Shown here: in pieces, positions 1 through 7,830 of the stretch
Layout: the number at the start of each line of letters is the position of its first letter
Numbering within the stretch: the stretch's first letter is position 1
Assembly (NCBI GenBank): GCA_947626785.1
Contig: CANQTO010000021.1
Coordinates: forward strand, 1 to 39,415
Direction of reading: 5' to 3'
Length of the DNA: 39,415 nucleotides
Source of the DNA: an uncultured Oscillospiraceae bacterium
GTDB taxonomy: Bacteria; Bacillota; Clostridia; Oscillospirales; Oscillospiraceae
Notes under the pieces: model-generated
What the model was told of the DNA's origin: nothing
Seen by the model: the letters and a program-made list of their open reading frames with translations, nothing else
Databases searched by the model: none
Position numbers and translations under genes: made by a program

Positions 1-1643
1 CCGTCTGGTACGGGGACACCAAGATCAACATCGTGGACACCCCGGGCCACGCGGACTTCGGCGGCGAGGTGGAGCGGATCCTGAAGATGGTCAATGGTGT
101 CATCCTGCTGGTGGACGCGGCGGAGGGCCCCATGCCCCAGACCCGCTTCGTGCTGAGCCGGGCCCTGGAGCTGGGCCACCGGGTCATCGTGGTGGTCAAC
201 AAGATCGACCGGCCCGACCAGCGGGTCCACGAGGTGGTGGACGAGGTGCTGGAGCTGCTGATGGACCTGAACGCCACCGACGAACAGCTGGACTCCCCCA
301 TGCTCTTCTGCTCCGGCCGCCAGGGCACCGCCAGCTACTCTCCGGACGTGGTGGGCACCGATCTGAAGCCCCTGTTTGAGACGATCCTGGAGTACATCCC
401 CGAGCCGGAGATGGACACCCAGGCCCCCTTCCAGATGCTGGTCAGCAGCATCGACTACAACGAGTATGTGGGCCGCATCGCCATCGGCCGCATCGAGCGG
501 GGCACCGTGCGGCAGAACCAGGAGATCGAGGTCTGCAATTACCACGACCCGGAGGCCCCCAGCCTGAAGGCCAAGGCCGTCTCCCTCTATCAGTTCCAGG
601 GCCTGGAGCGGATCCCTGTCACCGAGGCCGGCGCGGGCAACATCATCGCCATGAGCGGCATCGGCGAGGTGACCATCGGGGACACCATCTGCGAGCGGGG
701 CGCGGCGGAGCCGCTGCCCTTCGTGAAGATCGGCGCGCCCACCATGGCCATGACCTTCACTGTCAACGACAGCCCCTACGCCGGCCAGGAGGGCAAATTC
801 GTCACCTCCCGTCAGATCCGGGAGCGGCTCATGCGGGAGACCCTGAAGGACGTGTCCCTGAAGGTCAGCGACGTGCCCAACAGCACCGACAGCTTCAACG
901 TGGCCGGCCGGGGCGAGATGAGCCTGTCCATCCTTATCGAGACCATGCGCCGGGAGGGCTACGAGTTCCAGGTGACGCCGCCCCGGGTGCTCTTCCAGGA
1001 GATCGACGGGAAGAGGTGCGAACCCGTGGAGCGGGTGGTGGTGGACGTGCCCCAGGACTATATGGGCTCCGTCATGGAGAAGCTGGGCGCCCGCAAGGGG
1101 GAGTTTCTGGAGATGACGCCCCAGGGCAACCGGATGAAGCTGGAGTATCTGGTCCCCTCCCGGGGCCTCTTCGGCTACCGGAGCGAGTTTCTGACCGACA
1201 CCAAGGGGGAGGGCATCCTGGCCTCCGTCTTTGAGCGCTATGAGCCCTACAAGGGCGAGATCGCCCGCCGCAGCACCGGCTCCCTGATCTCCTTCGAGAC
1301 GGGGGAGGCGGTGGCCTACGGCATCTGGAACGCCCAGGAGCGGGGCGCCATGTTCATCAGCCCCGGCACCAAGGTCTACGCCGGCATGGTGGTGGGCGTG
1401 TGCAACAAGTCTGACGACGTGCCCGTGAACGTCTGCCGCACCAAGCACCTGACCAACACCCGGGCCTCCGGCTCCGACGAGGCCCTGCGCCTGGTCCCGC
1501 CCAAGCAGATGAGCCTGGAGCAGTGCCTGGAGTTTTTGGCCGACGACGAGCTGCTGGAGGTCACGCCCAAGAGCCTGCGCCTGCGCAAGAGCATCCTGGA
1601 CCACAGCCAGCGGATGAAGGCCGTTATGCGCGGCCGGGCATAA
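1..1643 (+). CDS. typA: Ribosome-associated GTPase TypA/BipA (5' end outside window)
   Basis: Translational GTPase of the EF-G/LepA superfamily that binds the 70S ribosome and helps ribosome assembly and stress adaptation. The reading frame is open from base 3, so the gene enters from the left; about 70 N-terminal residues (including the P-loop) are missing compared with the usual ~605. Visible are the G3 motif DTPGHADFGGEV at 36-71, the G4 motif NKID near 200, then the beta-barrel domain II, the EF-G-like domain III and the BipA-specific C-terminal domain ending in a basic tail. The stop TAA at 1641-1643 is followed directly by an intrinsic terminator, so this is the last gene of its transcript. 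Family assignment is secure from the unbroken colinear match to known TypA architecture. Confidence 0.97.
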   Translation, partial: VWYGDTKINIVDTPGHADFGGEVERILKMVNGVILLVDAAEGPMPQTRFVLSRALELGHRVIVVVNKIDRPDQRVHEVVDEVLELLMDLNATDEQLDSPMLFCSGRQGTASYSPDVVGTDLKPLFETILEYIPEPEMDTQAPFQMLVSSIDYNEYVGRIAIGRIERGTVRQNQEIEVCNYHDPEAPSLKAKAVSLYQFQGLERIPVTEAGAGNIIAMSGIGEVTIGDTICERGAAEPLPFVKIGAPTMAMTFTVNDSPYAGQEGKFVTSRQIRERLMRETLKDVSLKVSDVPNSTDSFNVAGRGEMSLSILIETMRREGYEFQVTPPRVLFQEIDGKRCEPVERVVVDVPQDYMGSVMEKLGARKGEFLEMTPQGNRMKLEYLVPSRGLFGYRSEFLTDTKGEGILASVFERYEPYKGEIARRSTGSLISFETGEAVAYGIWNAQERGAMFISPGTKVYAGMVVGVCNKSDDVPVNVCRTKHLTNTRASGSDEALRLVPPKQMSLEQCLEFLADDELLEVTPKSLRLRKSILDHSQRMKAVMRGRA

Positions 1644-1649
1644 AAAGAC

Positions 1650-1690
1650 AAGGGACCGTGAAACGACGATTTCGCGGTCCCTTTGGTTTT
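1650..1690 (+). terminator. Intrinsic terminator of typA
   Basis: A 14-bp stem (AAGGGACCGTGAAA paired with TTTCGCGGTCCCTT, one G-U pair) with a 6-nt loop starts seven bases after the typA stop and is followed by a T-rich run. Confidence 0.9.
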
Positions 1691-1796
1691 GTATAGGTAT
1701 AAACAGATTAACACTTGATTTCAGCTATCTATTATGCTATTCTGACTTTGGTGCTTTTATGCACTGGGATGCTGCACAACGGCAGGCGGTTGCGTC

Positions 1797-1967
1797 AAAA
1801 CAAGGCTGTAAAGCCATTTTGCGGTACAGGCACCGCAAAATCGGCGGACAGCCTTGTTTTTCCTTCTCAAACCGAAACGCTTGTTTCGGTTTGAAGAGGA
1901 GGCAGAGTGGAGCAAATGAGCTTTCCCGTTTATGGGGAAGCGAATGCGTGGAACTTCTGCCGACGAC
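1797..1967. repeat. Structured intergenic element, copy A (three modules)
   Basis: Three adjoining parts. (1) Compound hairpin 1797-1860: outer stem of 13 perfect pairs (AAAACAAGGCTGT with its complement), an internal loop AAAGCC/CGGCGG, and an inner 10-bp stem ATTTTGCGGT/ACCGCAAAAT. (2) Hairpin 1867-1894, TCAAACCGAAAC-gctt-complement. (3) A module of about 75 nt, 1892-1967, with closing stem GGCAGA/TCTGCC and an inner stem GCTTTCCC/GGGGAAGC. Copy B (7575-7745) repeats all three parts with changed stem sequences but the same internal loop; copy C (17862-17968) repeats a hairpin plus part 3. The function is unknown: RNA, processing/termination element or mobile palindromic repeat are all possible. 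Short open frames read through it on both strands are probably spurious. Upstream, 1691-1796 holds no convincing gene. Confidence 0.7.
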
Positions 1968-2124
1968 GTGAGGCATATGCCTATCACATTGACGTTACAT
2001 ATCTGCGGATATACCATAACGCTGACTGTGAAAAGGACGAACCGCCACCCTGGCCGGTGACGGTTCATTAAGACTGTACACTAACTTGGGCTAACCGCTT
2101 GTCGCAGCATCCCTTTATGTGCTT

Positions 2125-2154
2125 ATTATAGACCCTGGCGGGCTTGCCTGTCAA
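2125..2154 (-). promoter_or_regulatory. Sigma-A-like promoter reading leftward into element A
   Basis: On the minus strand TTGACA (2149-2154) and TATAAT (2125-2130) are both perfect, separated by 18 bp. Transcription would start near 2118 and run left through 2068 and the structured element at 1797-1967. No convincing protein gene lies in 1968-2282; a 103-codon leftward frame (1757-2068) runs through the repeat and looks spurious. The product may therefore be a non-coding RNA. Confidence 0.6.
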
Positions 2155-2282
2155 GGTCTTTTCCCCAAAAGAGGATGTATCTGTGAAATAAGTGCCAGTC
2201 CTCACCCCCCTACACAAGGAGGCATAGGGTGCGGCATTAAATCTATTGTGCAGCAATATCATCCTACTTAACAAAACGCCCG

Positions 2283-2483
2283 TTACTCTTCCCTGTACTC
2301 GGCGATATCCTCCAATTTGCAGTTTAATATCCCGCACAAGCGGTTTAAAGTATAGGTGCTGACGTTTTCGTTCTTCTTTAAACGGTCTAACTGTCCGCGG
2401 CTGACGCCGTAATCTTTTATCAGCTTGTACTGCGATATCCCGCACTGGCGCATCATATCCCATAACCGGTCAAATACGATCAT
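2283..2483 (-). CDS. Small XRE-type helix-turn-helix regulator (66 aa)
   Basis: A 66-residue Cro/CI-type DNA-binding protein: MIVFDRLWDMM, then helix-turn-helix around residues 17-40 (QYKLIKDYGVSRGQLDRLKK) and the typical closing stretch LNRLCGILNCKLEDIAEY. Such single-domain proteins bind DNA as dimers and often autoregulate. The ATG at 2483 is chosen because GGAGGGG lies nine bases upstream; longer in-frame extensions lack a ribosome site and have Arg/Ser-rich antisense-like composition. It is divergent from the DUF6809-like gene, and a palindrome sits in that gene's promoter, so it may control that promoter (inference). Confidence 0.85.
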   Translation of the reverse strand: MIVFDRLWDMMRQCGISQYKLIKDYGVSRGQLDRLKKNENVSTYTLNRLCGILNCKLEDIAEYREE

Positions 2484-2538
2484 GCTTATCCCCTCCAGGC
2501 TTACTTTTATTAATCCATCATAGGATGAGCCCCGCAGG

Positions 2539-2567
2539 TTGACAATTCCCCGAATACGGGGTATAAT
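2539..2567 (+). promoter_or_regulatory. Consensus sigma-A promoter with palindrome in the spacer
   Basis: TTGACA (2539-2544), 17-bp spacer, TATAAT (2562-2567), all perfect. CCCCG-AATA-CGGGG (2548-2561) fills most of the spacer, an operator-like position where a bound dimer would block RNA polymerase. The divergent HTH gene is the obvious candidate ligand. Confidence 0.85.
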
Positions 2568-2604
2568 CGTGAGCAAAGTTCTGTACGGCAAGGAGGGCCC
2601 AAAT

Positions 2605-2883
2605 ATGAGCGTGTTAGAGGAGCTGTGGGAGGGCGGGCTGCACCCGGCGGAGCGGTCCTCGGTCTGGGATGGGGAGAGCCGGGAACAGCTCCGGCGTCTG
2701 CGGGAGCGGGAGGAGGCCCTGACGGCGGGGCTGAGCGCCGAGCAGCGGGCCCGGTTCGAGACCTTCATGGAGGCCTATACCCAATACCATGGACTCAGTG
2801 AAAAAGAGCGCTTTATCGCGGGATTTCGCCTGGGATCGCGTCTGACAGCGGAGGCTCTGGTGAAAAATACCGGAATCTCATAA
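2605..2883 (+). CDS. DUF6809-family protein (92 aa)
   Basis: Small acidic, mostly helical protein starting MSVLEELWEGGLHP and containing the later signature EKERFIAGFRLGSRL. This pattern (short N-terminal ILEELW/Y..G, charged middle helix, F..GF.LG..L near the end) matches the DUF6809 family of Clostridia, whose function is unknown. The ATG at 2605 follows AGGAGGG with seven bases spacing and lies 38 bases after the consensus -10 box. It has no membrane segment or catalytic motif. The gene is probably expressed alone, since a new promoter for rpsO follows its stop. Confidence 0.8.
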   Translation: MSVLEELWEGGLHPAERSSVWDGESREQLRRLREREEALTAGLSAEQRARFETFMEAYTQYHGLSEKERFIAGFRLGSRLTAEALVKNTGIS

Positions 2884-2890
2884 TTTTTTC

Positions 2891-2919
2891 TTGACTTTCC
2901 TCCTATTCAATGATACCAT
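2891..2919 (+). promoter_or_regulatory. Likely rpsO promoter
   Basis: TTGACT (2891-2896), 17-bp spacer, TACCAT (2914-2919). A start near 2926 gives a leader of about 108 nt before rpsO. S15 often represses its own translation through its leader in other bacteria; I cannot assign a specific fold here. Confidence 0.5.
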
Positions 2920-3033
2920 ACCAAAGAACGCGCCCGCGCTCTCAGCTCCGGGGTCATGCCGCCGTCGCGGTGTCCTTTCCGCCCGCAGCTTGGACGCAGG
3001 GTATAGAATGTTGAAGAAAGGGGTATCCTGAAC

Positions 3034-3300
3034 ATGATCACCAAAGAAGTCAAGACCAAAGTTATCAGCGAGAACGCCACCCACGAGGGCGACACCGGCT
3101 CTCCGGAGGTCCAGATCGCCATCCTCACCCAGCGCATCCGCGAGCTGACCGAGCATCTCAAGCAGCATCCCAACGACGGGCACAGCCGTCTGGGCATGTA
3201 CAAGATGGTCGGCAAGCGCCGCCGCCTGCTGGACTATCTGGCCAAGAAGGACATCGAGCGTTACCGCGCCATCATCGCGAAGCTGGGCATCCGCAAGTAA
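3034..3300 (+). CDS. rpsO: Small ribosomal subunit protein S15
   Basis: Primary 16S rRNA-binding protein of the 30S platform, exactly the family length (88 aa). The sequence [11 protein letters not shown], then [39 protein letters not shown] and a basic C-terminus are diagnostic. GAAAGGGG lies ten bases before the ATG. In many bacteria rpsO and pnp are adjacent and co-transcribed; here a strong terminator and a PIG-L gene separate them. Confidence 0.98.
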   Translation: MITKEVKTKVISENATHEGDTGSPEVQIAILTQRIRELTEHLKQHPNDGHSRLGMYKMVGKRRRLLDYLAKKDIERYRAIIAKLGIRK

Positions 3301-3344
3301 AAACGCTTGCGCCCCGGCCTTTCTGAAGGGTATGAAGGTTTTTT

Positions 3345-3381
3345 GCAGGGGGACAAGTGAATACTGTCCCCCTGCTTTTTT
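3345..3381 (+). terminator. Intrinsic terminator of rpsO
   Basis: Eleven perfect pairs (GCAGGGGGACA with its complement), a 9-nt loop, then six T. It lies 45 bases after rpsO and before the next gene's ribosome site, so rpsO is likely monocistronic. Confidence 0.95.
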
Positions 3382-3408
3382 CCTGAAAAAAACCGGACGG
3401 AGGCGGTC

Positions 3409-5352
3409 ATGAGAAGGGGAGAACGGATAAAAAAAGCGCTCTTCAGCCTGCTGCTGGGCGCCGAAGCGGCCGTTCTGGCCGACCTGGCGGGCCTGGTCAT
3501 GCAGAAGTACCCGCCGTTGCCGCTCCTGCTGGCCGTCTTCCTGGCCGCCGCCGCGCTGGCCTTTTTCGGGCGGGCCCGGGCGAGGACCCTGGGCCGCCTC
3601 TTCGCGGCGGCCGCAGGCGCCGGTCTGGCCGTCGTGGCTCTCTGCGCCGGGACGCTGGTCCTCTTCGCCCGCGGATCCGGCTATGCCGGCGGGGATGAGG
3701 GCAAGGCCGCTCTCTTCGGAGAAAAAACGGTGCTGGTCGTCGCCCCCCATGAGGACGACGAGTTGAACGTCGCCGGCGGCCTCGTGGAGGAGTTTTTGCG
3801 CTGCGGCAGCCGGGTGCGCCTGGCCTTCGCCACCAACGGAGACTACGATACCACCGGCGAGCGCCGGCTGCGGGAGGCCCTGGCCGCGGCGTCGGAGATG
3901 GGTGTCCGGGAGGAGGACGTGATCTTCCTGGGTTACGGGGACGGGAAAAATGCCCAGGGGCAGCATCTGTACACCATGCCCATGGACGAGCCCTTTATCT
4001 CCGCCGCGGGCTATGGAGAGACCTACGGCCTGCCGGAGCACCCGGCCTACAACGAGGGAAACCTTTACACGCGCCGGCACTTCTGCGAGGACCTGCGGGA
4101 CCTGATTCTGGAGACCCGGCCGGATCTGATCCTGTGCACCGGCTACGAGACCCATGCGGACCACTCGGCGGTCTGCCTGTTTACCGAGGAGGTCCTTGCC
4201 GGGATCCTGCGGACCGAGCCGGACTACCGGCCGGTGCTGCTGGAGAGCCTCAGCTACGCCACTGCCTATTACGCCCCGGAGGACTTTTACAGCCCGAACA
4301 TCCTCTCGATCCAGAACCCCTTCGGCGGTCAGCCCTTCGGACCCATTCCCGTCTATGAGTGGGAGGGGCGGGTCCGGCTGCCGGTGAGCGAGGAGAGCCT
4401 GGCCCGGTCGGTCTTCGGCAGCTCCACCTATTGGCAGCTGCGCTGTCACGGCTCCCAGGGCGCGGTGGACCGGGCGGAGAGGATCATCAACGGAGACAAG
4501 GTCTTCTGGCTGCGGGATACCAACTCTCTGAGTTATGGGGCGCAGGTCCGGACGAGCTCCGGGGACGCCTCCCTGCTCAACGACTTTAAGCTCCTGGACA
4601 CGGCGGACATCAGCGCCGCCGCCCCCTGGGACGGGACCTGGGTCCCGGAGTCCGGCGATACCGAGCGGCGCGCGGAGCTGATCTTCCCCCAGGCGGCGGA
4701 CCTGACGGAGCTGAGGCTGTACGATAACCCCTCTCTGACGGACAATGTGCTCCGCGTCTCGGTGAGCCTGGACGGGGGAGAGCCCGTAGAGCTGGGGCCG
4801 CTGAAGCCAAACGGCGCGGCCAGCGTCTTCCCCCTGGAGGCGGAGGGCGTGACGCGCCTGGAGCTCCGCCTGCTGGAGACGGAGGGCGAGGGGGCCGGGC
4901 TGACCGAGCTGGAGGTCTGCAAGGGCCAACAGGCGAGCGGCCTGGATTTTCTCAAGCTCCAGAACCTGACAGGGGACTTCGTCTATGACTACTACATAGA
5001 CCCCGGCGGTCAGGAGGCCTTTACGGTCTACGCCTCCGGCGCTGCCCAGGAGGAGCTCTCCCAGCTCCGGCTGAGCTGCGAGGGTGAAGGCTGCCAGGCG
5101 GAGCTCCGGGATGGACAGGTCCTGGTGAGCTGCCCCCGGGGCAAGAGCTGCACCGTGACCCTCAGCAGCGCCGATGGGCGCTATACCGACACGGCGCGTA
5201 TCTCCAACCCCTCCCCCCTGAAGCGCGGCGCGCTCCAGAGCTTTGAGGCCTTTATGAGCCACCGGGTGTTCAGAGATCTGGCCCAGCTCAGCAGCTACCG
5301 GCTGCTGCGCTCGGTCTACCGGCTGCTGCGCTACGGCCCGGCGGCGGTTTAA
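3409..5352 (+). CDS. Membrane-anchored PIG-L/LmbE-type deacetylase, 647 aa
   Basis: The PIG-L fold uses a zinc ion to remove N-acetyl groups from sugars or related amides. Residues 10-90 hold two or three hydrophobic segments, so the enzyme is probably membrane-tethered with the catalytic part outside. The catalytic domain starts near 105: VVAPHEDDELNVAG (112-118 core, a variant of PHPDDE), ATNGDYDTT at 141-149, and the second metal site THADHSAV (H249, H252). Residues from about 400 form beta-rich, acidic domains of unknown role, possibly carbohydrate- or wall-binding; the core family is only about 230 aa. GGAGG precedes the ATG. It sits between rpsO and pnp, after the rpsO terminator. A wall or glycolipid substrate is plausible but not shown. 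Confidence 0.85.
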   Translation: MRRGERIKKALFSLLLGAEAAVLADLAGLVMQKYPPLPLLLAVFLAAAALAFFGRARARTLGRLFAAAAGAGLAVVALCAGTLVLFARGSGYAGGDEGKAALFGEKTVLVVAPHEDDELNVAGGLVEEFLRCGSRVRLAFATNGDYDTTGERRLREALAAASEMGVREEDVIFLGYGDGKNAQGQHLYTMPMDEPFISAAGYGETYGLPEHPAYNEGNLYTRRHFCEDLRDLILETRPDLILCTGYETHADHSAVCLFTEEVLAGILRTEPDYRPVLLESLSYATAYYAPEDFYSPNILSIQNPFGGQPFGPIPVYEWEGRVRLPVSEESLARSVFGSSTYWQLRCHGSQGAVDRAERIINGDKVFWLRDTNSLSYGAQVRTSSGDASLLNDFKLLDTADISAAAPWDGTWVPESGDTERRAELIFPQAADLTELRLYDNPSLTDNVLRVSVSLDGGEPVELGPLKPNGAASVFPLEAEGVTRLELRLLETEGEGAGLTELEVCKGQQASGLDFLKLQNLTGDFVYDYYIDPGGQEAFTVYASGAAQEELSQLRLSCEGEGCQAELRDGQVLVSCPRGKSCTVTLSSADGRYTDTARISNPSPLKRGALQSFEAFMSHRVFRDLAQLSSYRLLRSVYRLLRYGPAAV

Positions 5353-5393
5353 TAAGGAAGCAAGTAATATTAAGTATATTGAGGAGAAAGACC

Positions 5394-7514
5394 ATGATCA
5401 TCACCAACAAGCAATTCCCCAACTACCGGAAGTATGAAATGATGTACGAGGGCCGTCCCCTGAGCATGGAGGTGGGCAAGCTGGCCGAGCTGTGCAACTC
5501 CGCCGTTCTGGTCCGCTACGGCGAGACCACCGTTCTGGTAACCTGCACCGCCTCCGCCCGCCCCAAGGACGGCATCGACTATTTCCCCCTGTCCGTGGAC
5601 TTCAACGAGAAGCTCTACGCGGTGGGCCGCATCCCCGGCAGCTTCATGCGCCGTGAGGGCCGCCCCAGCCTGCCCGCCGTTCTGGCCAGCCGGCTCATCG
5701 ACCGCCCCATGCGCCCCCTGTTCCCCTCCGACCTGCGCAACGATGTCATCATCGCCTGCGAGGTCCTGTCCGTGGACCGGGACTGCTCCCCGGAGATCAC
5801 CGCCATGATCGGCGCCTCCGCCGCCGTCTCCATTTCCGATGTGCCCTTCAACGGGCCCATCGCCGGCATCGTCCTGGGCTGGGACGGGGAGAAGTACCTC
5901 TTCAACCCCACCAAGGCCCAGCGGGAGACCAACCGCATGACCACCACCATCGCCGCCACCCACAAGAAGATCGTCATGATCGAGTCCGAGGCCGACCAGG
6001 TCCCCGACGAGGTGATGTACGAGGGCATCGTCCAGGCCCACGAGCATCTGCAGCCCGTGCTGGACCTGATCGATAAGATGGTCGCCGAGGTGGGCAAGCC
6101 CAAGTTCGAGTACGAGCACGCCGCCTTTGACGAGGAGCTCTTCGAGCTGCTGGTGAACAACGAGTTCGAGTCCATGGAGTACTGCATGGACACCGACGAC
6201 AAGAACATCCGCGAGGCCCGGGTCAACGACTGGGTGACCATGGTCCAGGAGAAGTACGGCGAGGAGCATCCGGACATGATGCAGTACATGGACGAGATCC
6301 TCTACAAGCTCCAGAAGAAGGTCGTCAAGAAGTGGCTGCTGGCCGGCAAGCGCGTGGACGGCCGCCGCATGGACGAGATCCGGCCCCTTGCCGCCGAGGT
6401 GGGCGTCATTCCTCAGGTCCACGGCTCCGGCCTTTTCACCCGCGGCCAGACCCAGGTGCTCTCCATCGCCACCCTGGCCACCCTCAGCGAGGCCCAGAAG
6501 CTGGACACCATCTGGGAAGAGGAAGAGAAGCGCTTCATGCACCACTACAACATGCCCCCCTACTCCACCGGTGACGCCCGGGCCGCCCGCAGCGCCAGCC
6601 GCCGGGAGCAGGGCCACGGCGCTCTGGTGGAGAAGGCGCTCCAGTGCGTCATCCCCGAGGTGGAGGACTTCCCCTACGCCATCCGCGTAGTCTCCGAGGT
6701 GCTCTCCTCCAACGGCTCCACCTCCCAGGGCTCCATCTGCGGCACCACCCTGGCCCTCATGGACGCGGGCGTGCCCATCAAGGCCCCTGTGGCCGGCATC
6801 TCCTGCGGCCTGATCCAGGACGGGGACAACTTCACCACCTTTATCGACATCCAGGGCGTGGAGGACTTCCACGGCGAGATGGACTTCAAGGTGGCCGGCA
6901 CCAAGAAGGGCATCACCGCCATCCAGATGGACCTGAAGAACGACGGCCTGAAGCATGAGATCGTCAAGAAGGCCTTTGAGATGACCCACGAGGCCCGGCT
7001 GCAGATCCTGGACGAGATCATGCTGCCCGTCATCAGCGAGCCCCGCCATGAGCTGGCCCCCACCGCCCCCAAGATGATCAAGATGACCATCGACCCGGAC
7101 AAGATCCGCGAGGTCATCGGCTCCGGCGGCAAGGTCATCCAGAAGATCACCGCCGACACCGGCTGCAAGATCGACATCAACGACGACGGCTCCATCTTCA
7201 TCGCCTCCTCCGACATCGAGGCCTGCCGGGCCGCCCGCAAGACCATCGAGGACATCGTCTTCGAGCCCGAGGTGGGCGCGCTGTACTACGGCGAAGTCAA
7301 GCGCGTCATCTCCAACCTGGGCGCTTTCGTGGAGCTGGCCCCCGGCAAGGACGCCATGTGCCACATCAAGGACCTGGAGTTCAAGCGCACCGAGAAGGTG
7401 GAGGACGTGCTGAACGTGGGCGACAAGACCTGGGTCAAGTTCATCGGCATCGACGAGAAGGGCCGCTGGAACATCTCCCGCAAGGACGCCCTGCGCGAGC
7501 GCGGCGAGAAATAA
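5394..7514 (+). CDS. pnp: Polyribonucleotide nucleotidyltransferase (PNPase)
   Basis: Phosphorolytic 3'-to-5' exoribonuclease of the RNA degradosome; it can also add tails. At 706 aa it has the family's normal size. Order: first RNase PH domain (residues 1-140), helical linker, second RNase PH domain (about 310-540) with the NGSTSQGSICG and FHGEMDFKVAGT signatures, KH domain near 570 (IREVIGSGGKVIQKI) and S1 domain from about 625 (GEVKRVISNLGAFVEL). The ATG at 5394 is preferred over an in-frame TTG 15 bases upstream because GAGGAG lies seven bases before it. The gap from the preceding gene is 41 bp with no terminator, so the PIG-L gene and pnp may be co-transcribed. Confidence 0.97.
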   Translation: MIITNKQFPNYRKYEMMYEGRPLSMEVGKLAELCNSAVLVRYGETTVLVTCTASARPKDGIDYFPLSVDFNEKLYAVGRIPGSFMRREGRPSLPAVLASRLIDRPMRPLFPSDLRNDVIIACEVLSVDRDCSPEITAMIGASAAVSISDVPFNGPIAGIVLGWDGEKYLFNPTKAQRETNRMTTTIAATHKKIVMIESEADQVPDEVMYEGIVQAHEHLQPVLDLIDKMVAEVGKPKFEYEHAAFDEELFELLVNNEFESMEYCMDTDDKNIREARVNDWVTMVQEKYGEEHPDMMQYMDEILYKLQKKVVKKWLLAGKRVDGRRMDEIRPLAAEVGVIPQVHGSGLFTRGQTQVLSIATLATLSEAQKLDTIWEEEEKRFMHHYNMPPYSTGDARAARSASRREQGHGALVEKALQCVIPEVEDFPYAIRVVSEVLSSNGSTSQGSICGTTLALMDAGVPIKAPVAGISCGLIQDGDNFTTFIDIQGVEDFHGEMDFKVAGTKKGITAIQMDLKNDGLKHEIVKKAFEMTHEARLQILDEIMLPVISEPRHELAPTAPKMIKMTIDPDKIREVIGSGGKVIQKITADTGCKIDINDDGSIFIASSDIEACRAARKTIEDIVFEPEVGALYYGEVKRVISNLGAFVELAPGKDAMCHIKDLEFKRTEKVEDVLNVGDKTWVKFIGIDEKGRWNISRKDALRERGEK

Positions 7515-7523
7515 CTAATAACT

Positions 7524-7550
7524 GCTCAAAAAGGCAGAGCCTTTTTGAGC
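7524..7550 (+). other. 11-bp hairpin after pnp
   Basis: GCTCAAAAAGG with its complement around a 5-nt loop. It has no T run after it, so it may act in processing or mRNA 3'-end protection rather than as a simple terminator. Confidence 0.6.
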
Positions 7551-7574
7551 AAAAGGGCTGCAGCCCACTACGTC

Positions 7575-7745
7575 AGAAGAACGCTGCTAAGCCACCTGGC
7601 GGCCCAAGTGCCACCAGGTCGGCGGGCAGCGTTCTTCTTCCTTATCAAACCAAAGCATTTGCTTTGGTTTGAAGAGGACGAGCAGCGGCGTGAACGAGCT
7701 TTCGGCTTTCAGACGGAAGCGAGTGAATGAAGCTTGCGAGGACGA
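7575..7745. repeat. Structured intergenic element, copy B
   Basis: The same three-part layout as copy A. (1) Compound hairpin 7575-7638: outer stem of 13 perfect pairs (AGAAGAACGCTGC with its complement), internal loop TAAGCC/CGGCGG, inner stem ACCTGGCGGC/GCCACCAGGT with one mismatch. (2) Hairpin 7645-7672, TCAAACCAAAGC-attt-complement, in which two base pairs differ from copy A but remain paired. (3) A more diverged tail module, 7671-7745, still recognisable by GAGCTTTC, GGAAGCGA and TGAAGCTT. The flank CGTCA before the first stem is also shared with copy A. The role is unknown. Confidence 0.7.
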
Positions 7746-7780
7746 GGGCGCGAAACTCTGCGAGGCTGTTTTTACGAACT

Positions 7781-7830
7781 AAAGAGCCTGGAGTTGAACC
7801 TGAGCAGGGTCCAGCACCCGGCTCTTTTTT
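7781..7830 (+). terminator. Probable rightward terminator
   Basis: AAAGAGCC (7781-7788) pairs with GGCTCTTT (7820-7827), followed by T's; the long loop contains a further small TGGA/TCCA stem. It overlaps the stop of the convergent metallopeptidase gene and probably ends transcripts from pnp and element B. Confidence 0.55.

Noticed and set aside
1757-2068. 103-codon leftward frame through element A
   Set aside because: It is translated repeat sequence; similar peptides appear at the other copies on either strand, which points to the repeat rather than a gene.
2068-2463. 131-codon leftward frame
   Set aside because: Overlaps the HTH gene in another frame and has no ribosome site.
2878-5262. 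Very long leftward frame (794 codons) opposite rpsO and the PIG-L gene
   Set aside because: GC-rich antisense shadow; composition Gln/Gly/Arg-rich, no start signal, and it covers rpsO exactly.
5370-7364. 664-codon leftward frame opposite pnp
   Set aside because: Low-complexity Val/Asp/Leu/Gly composition typical of the complement of a GC-rich gene; pnp is certain.
7524-7550. Hairpin as the pnp terminator
   Set aside because: No T run follows on the plus strand; kept only as a hairpin.
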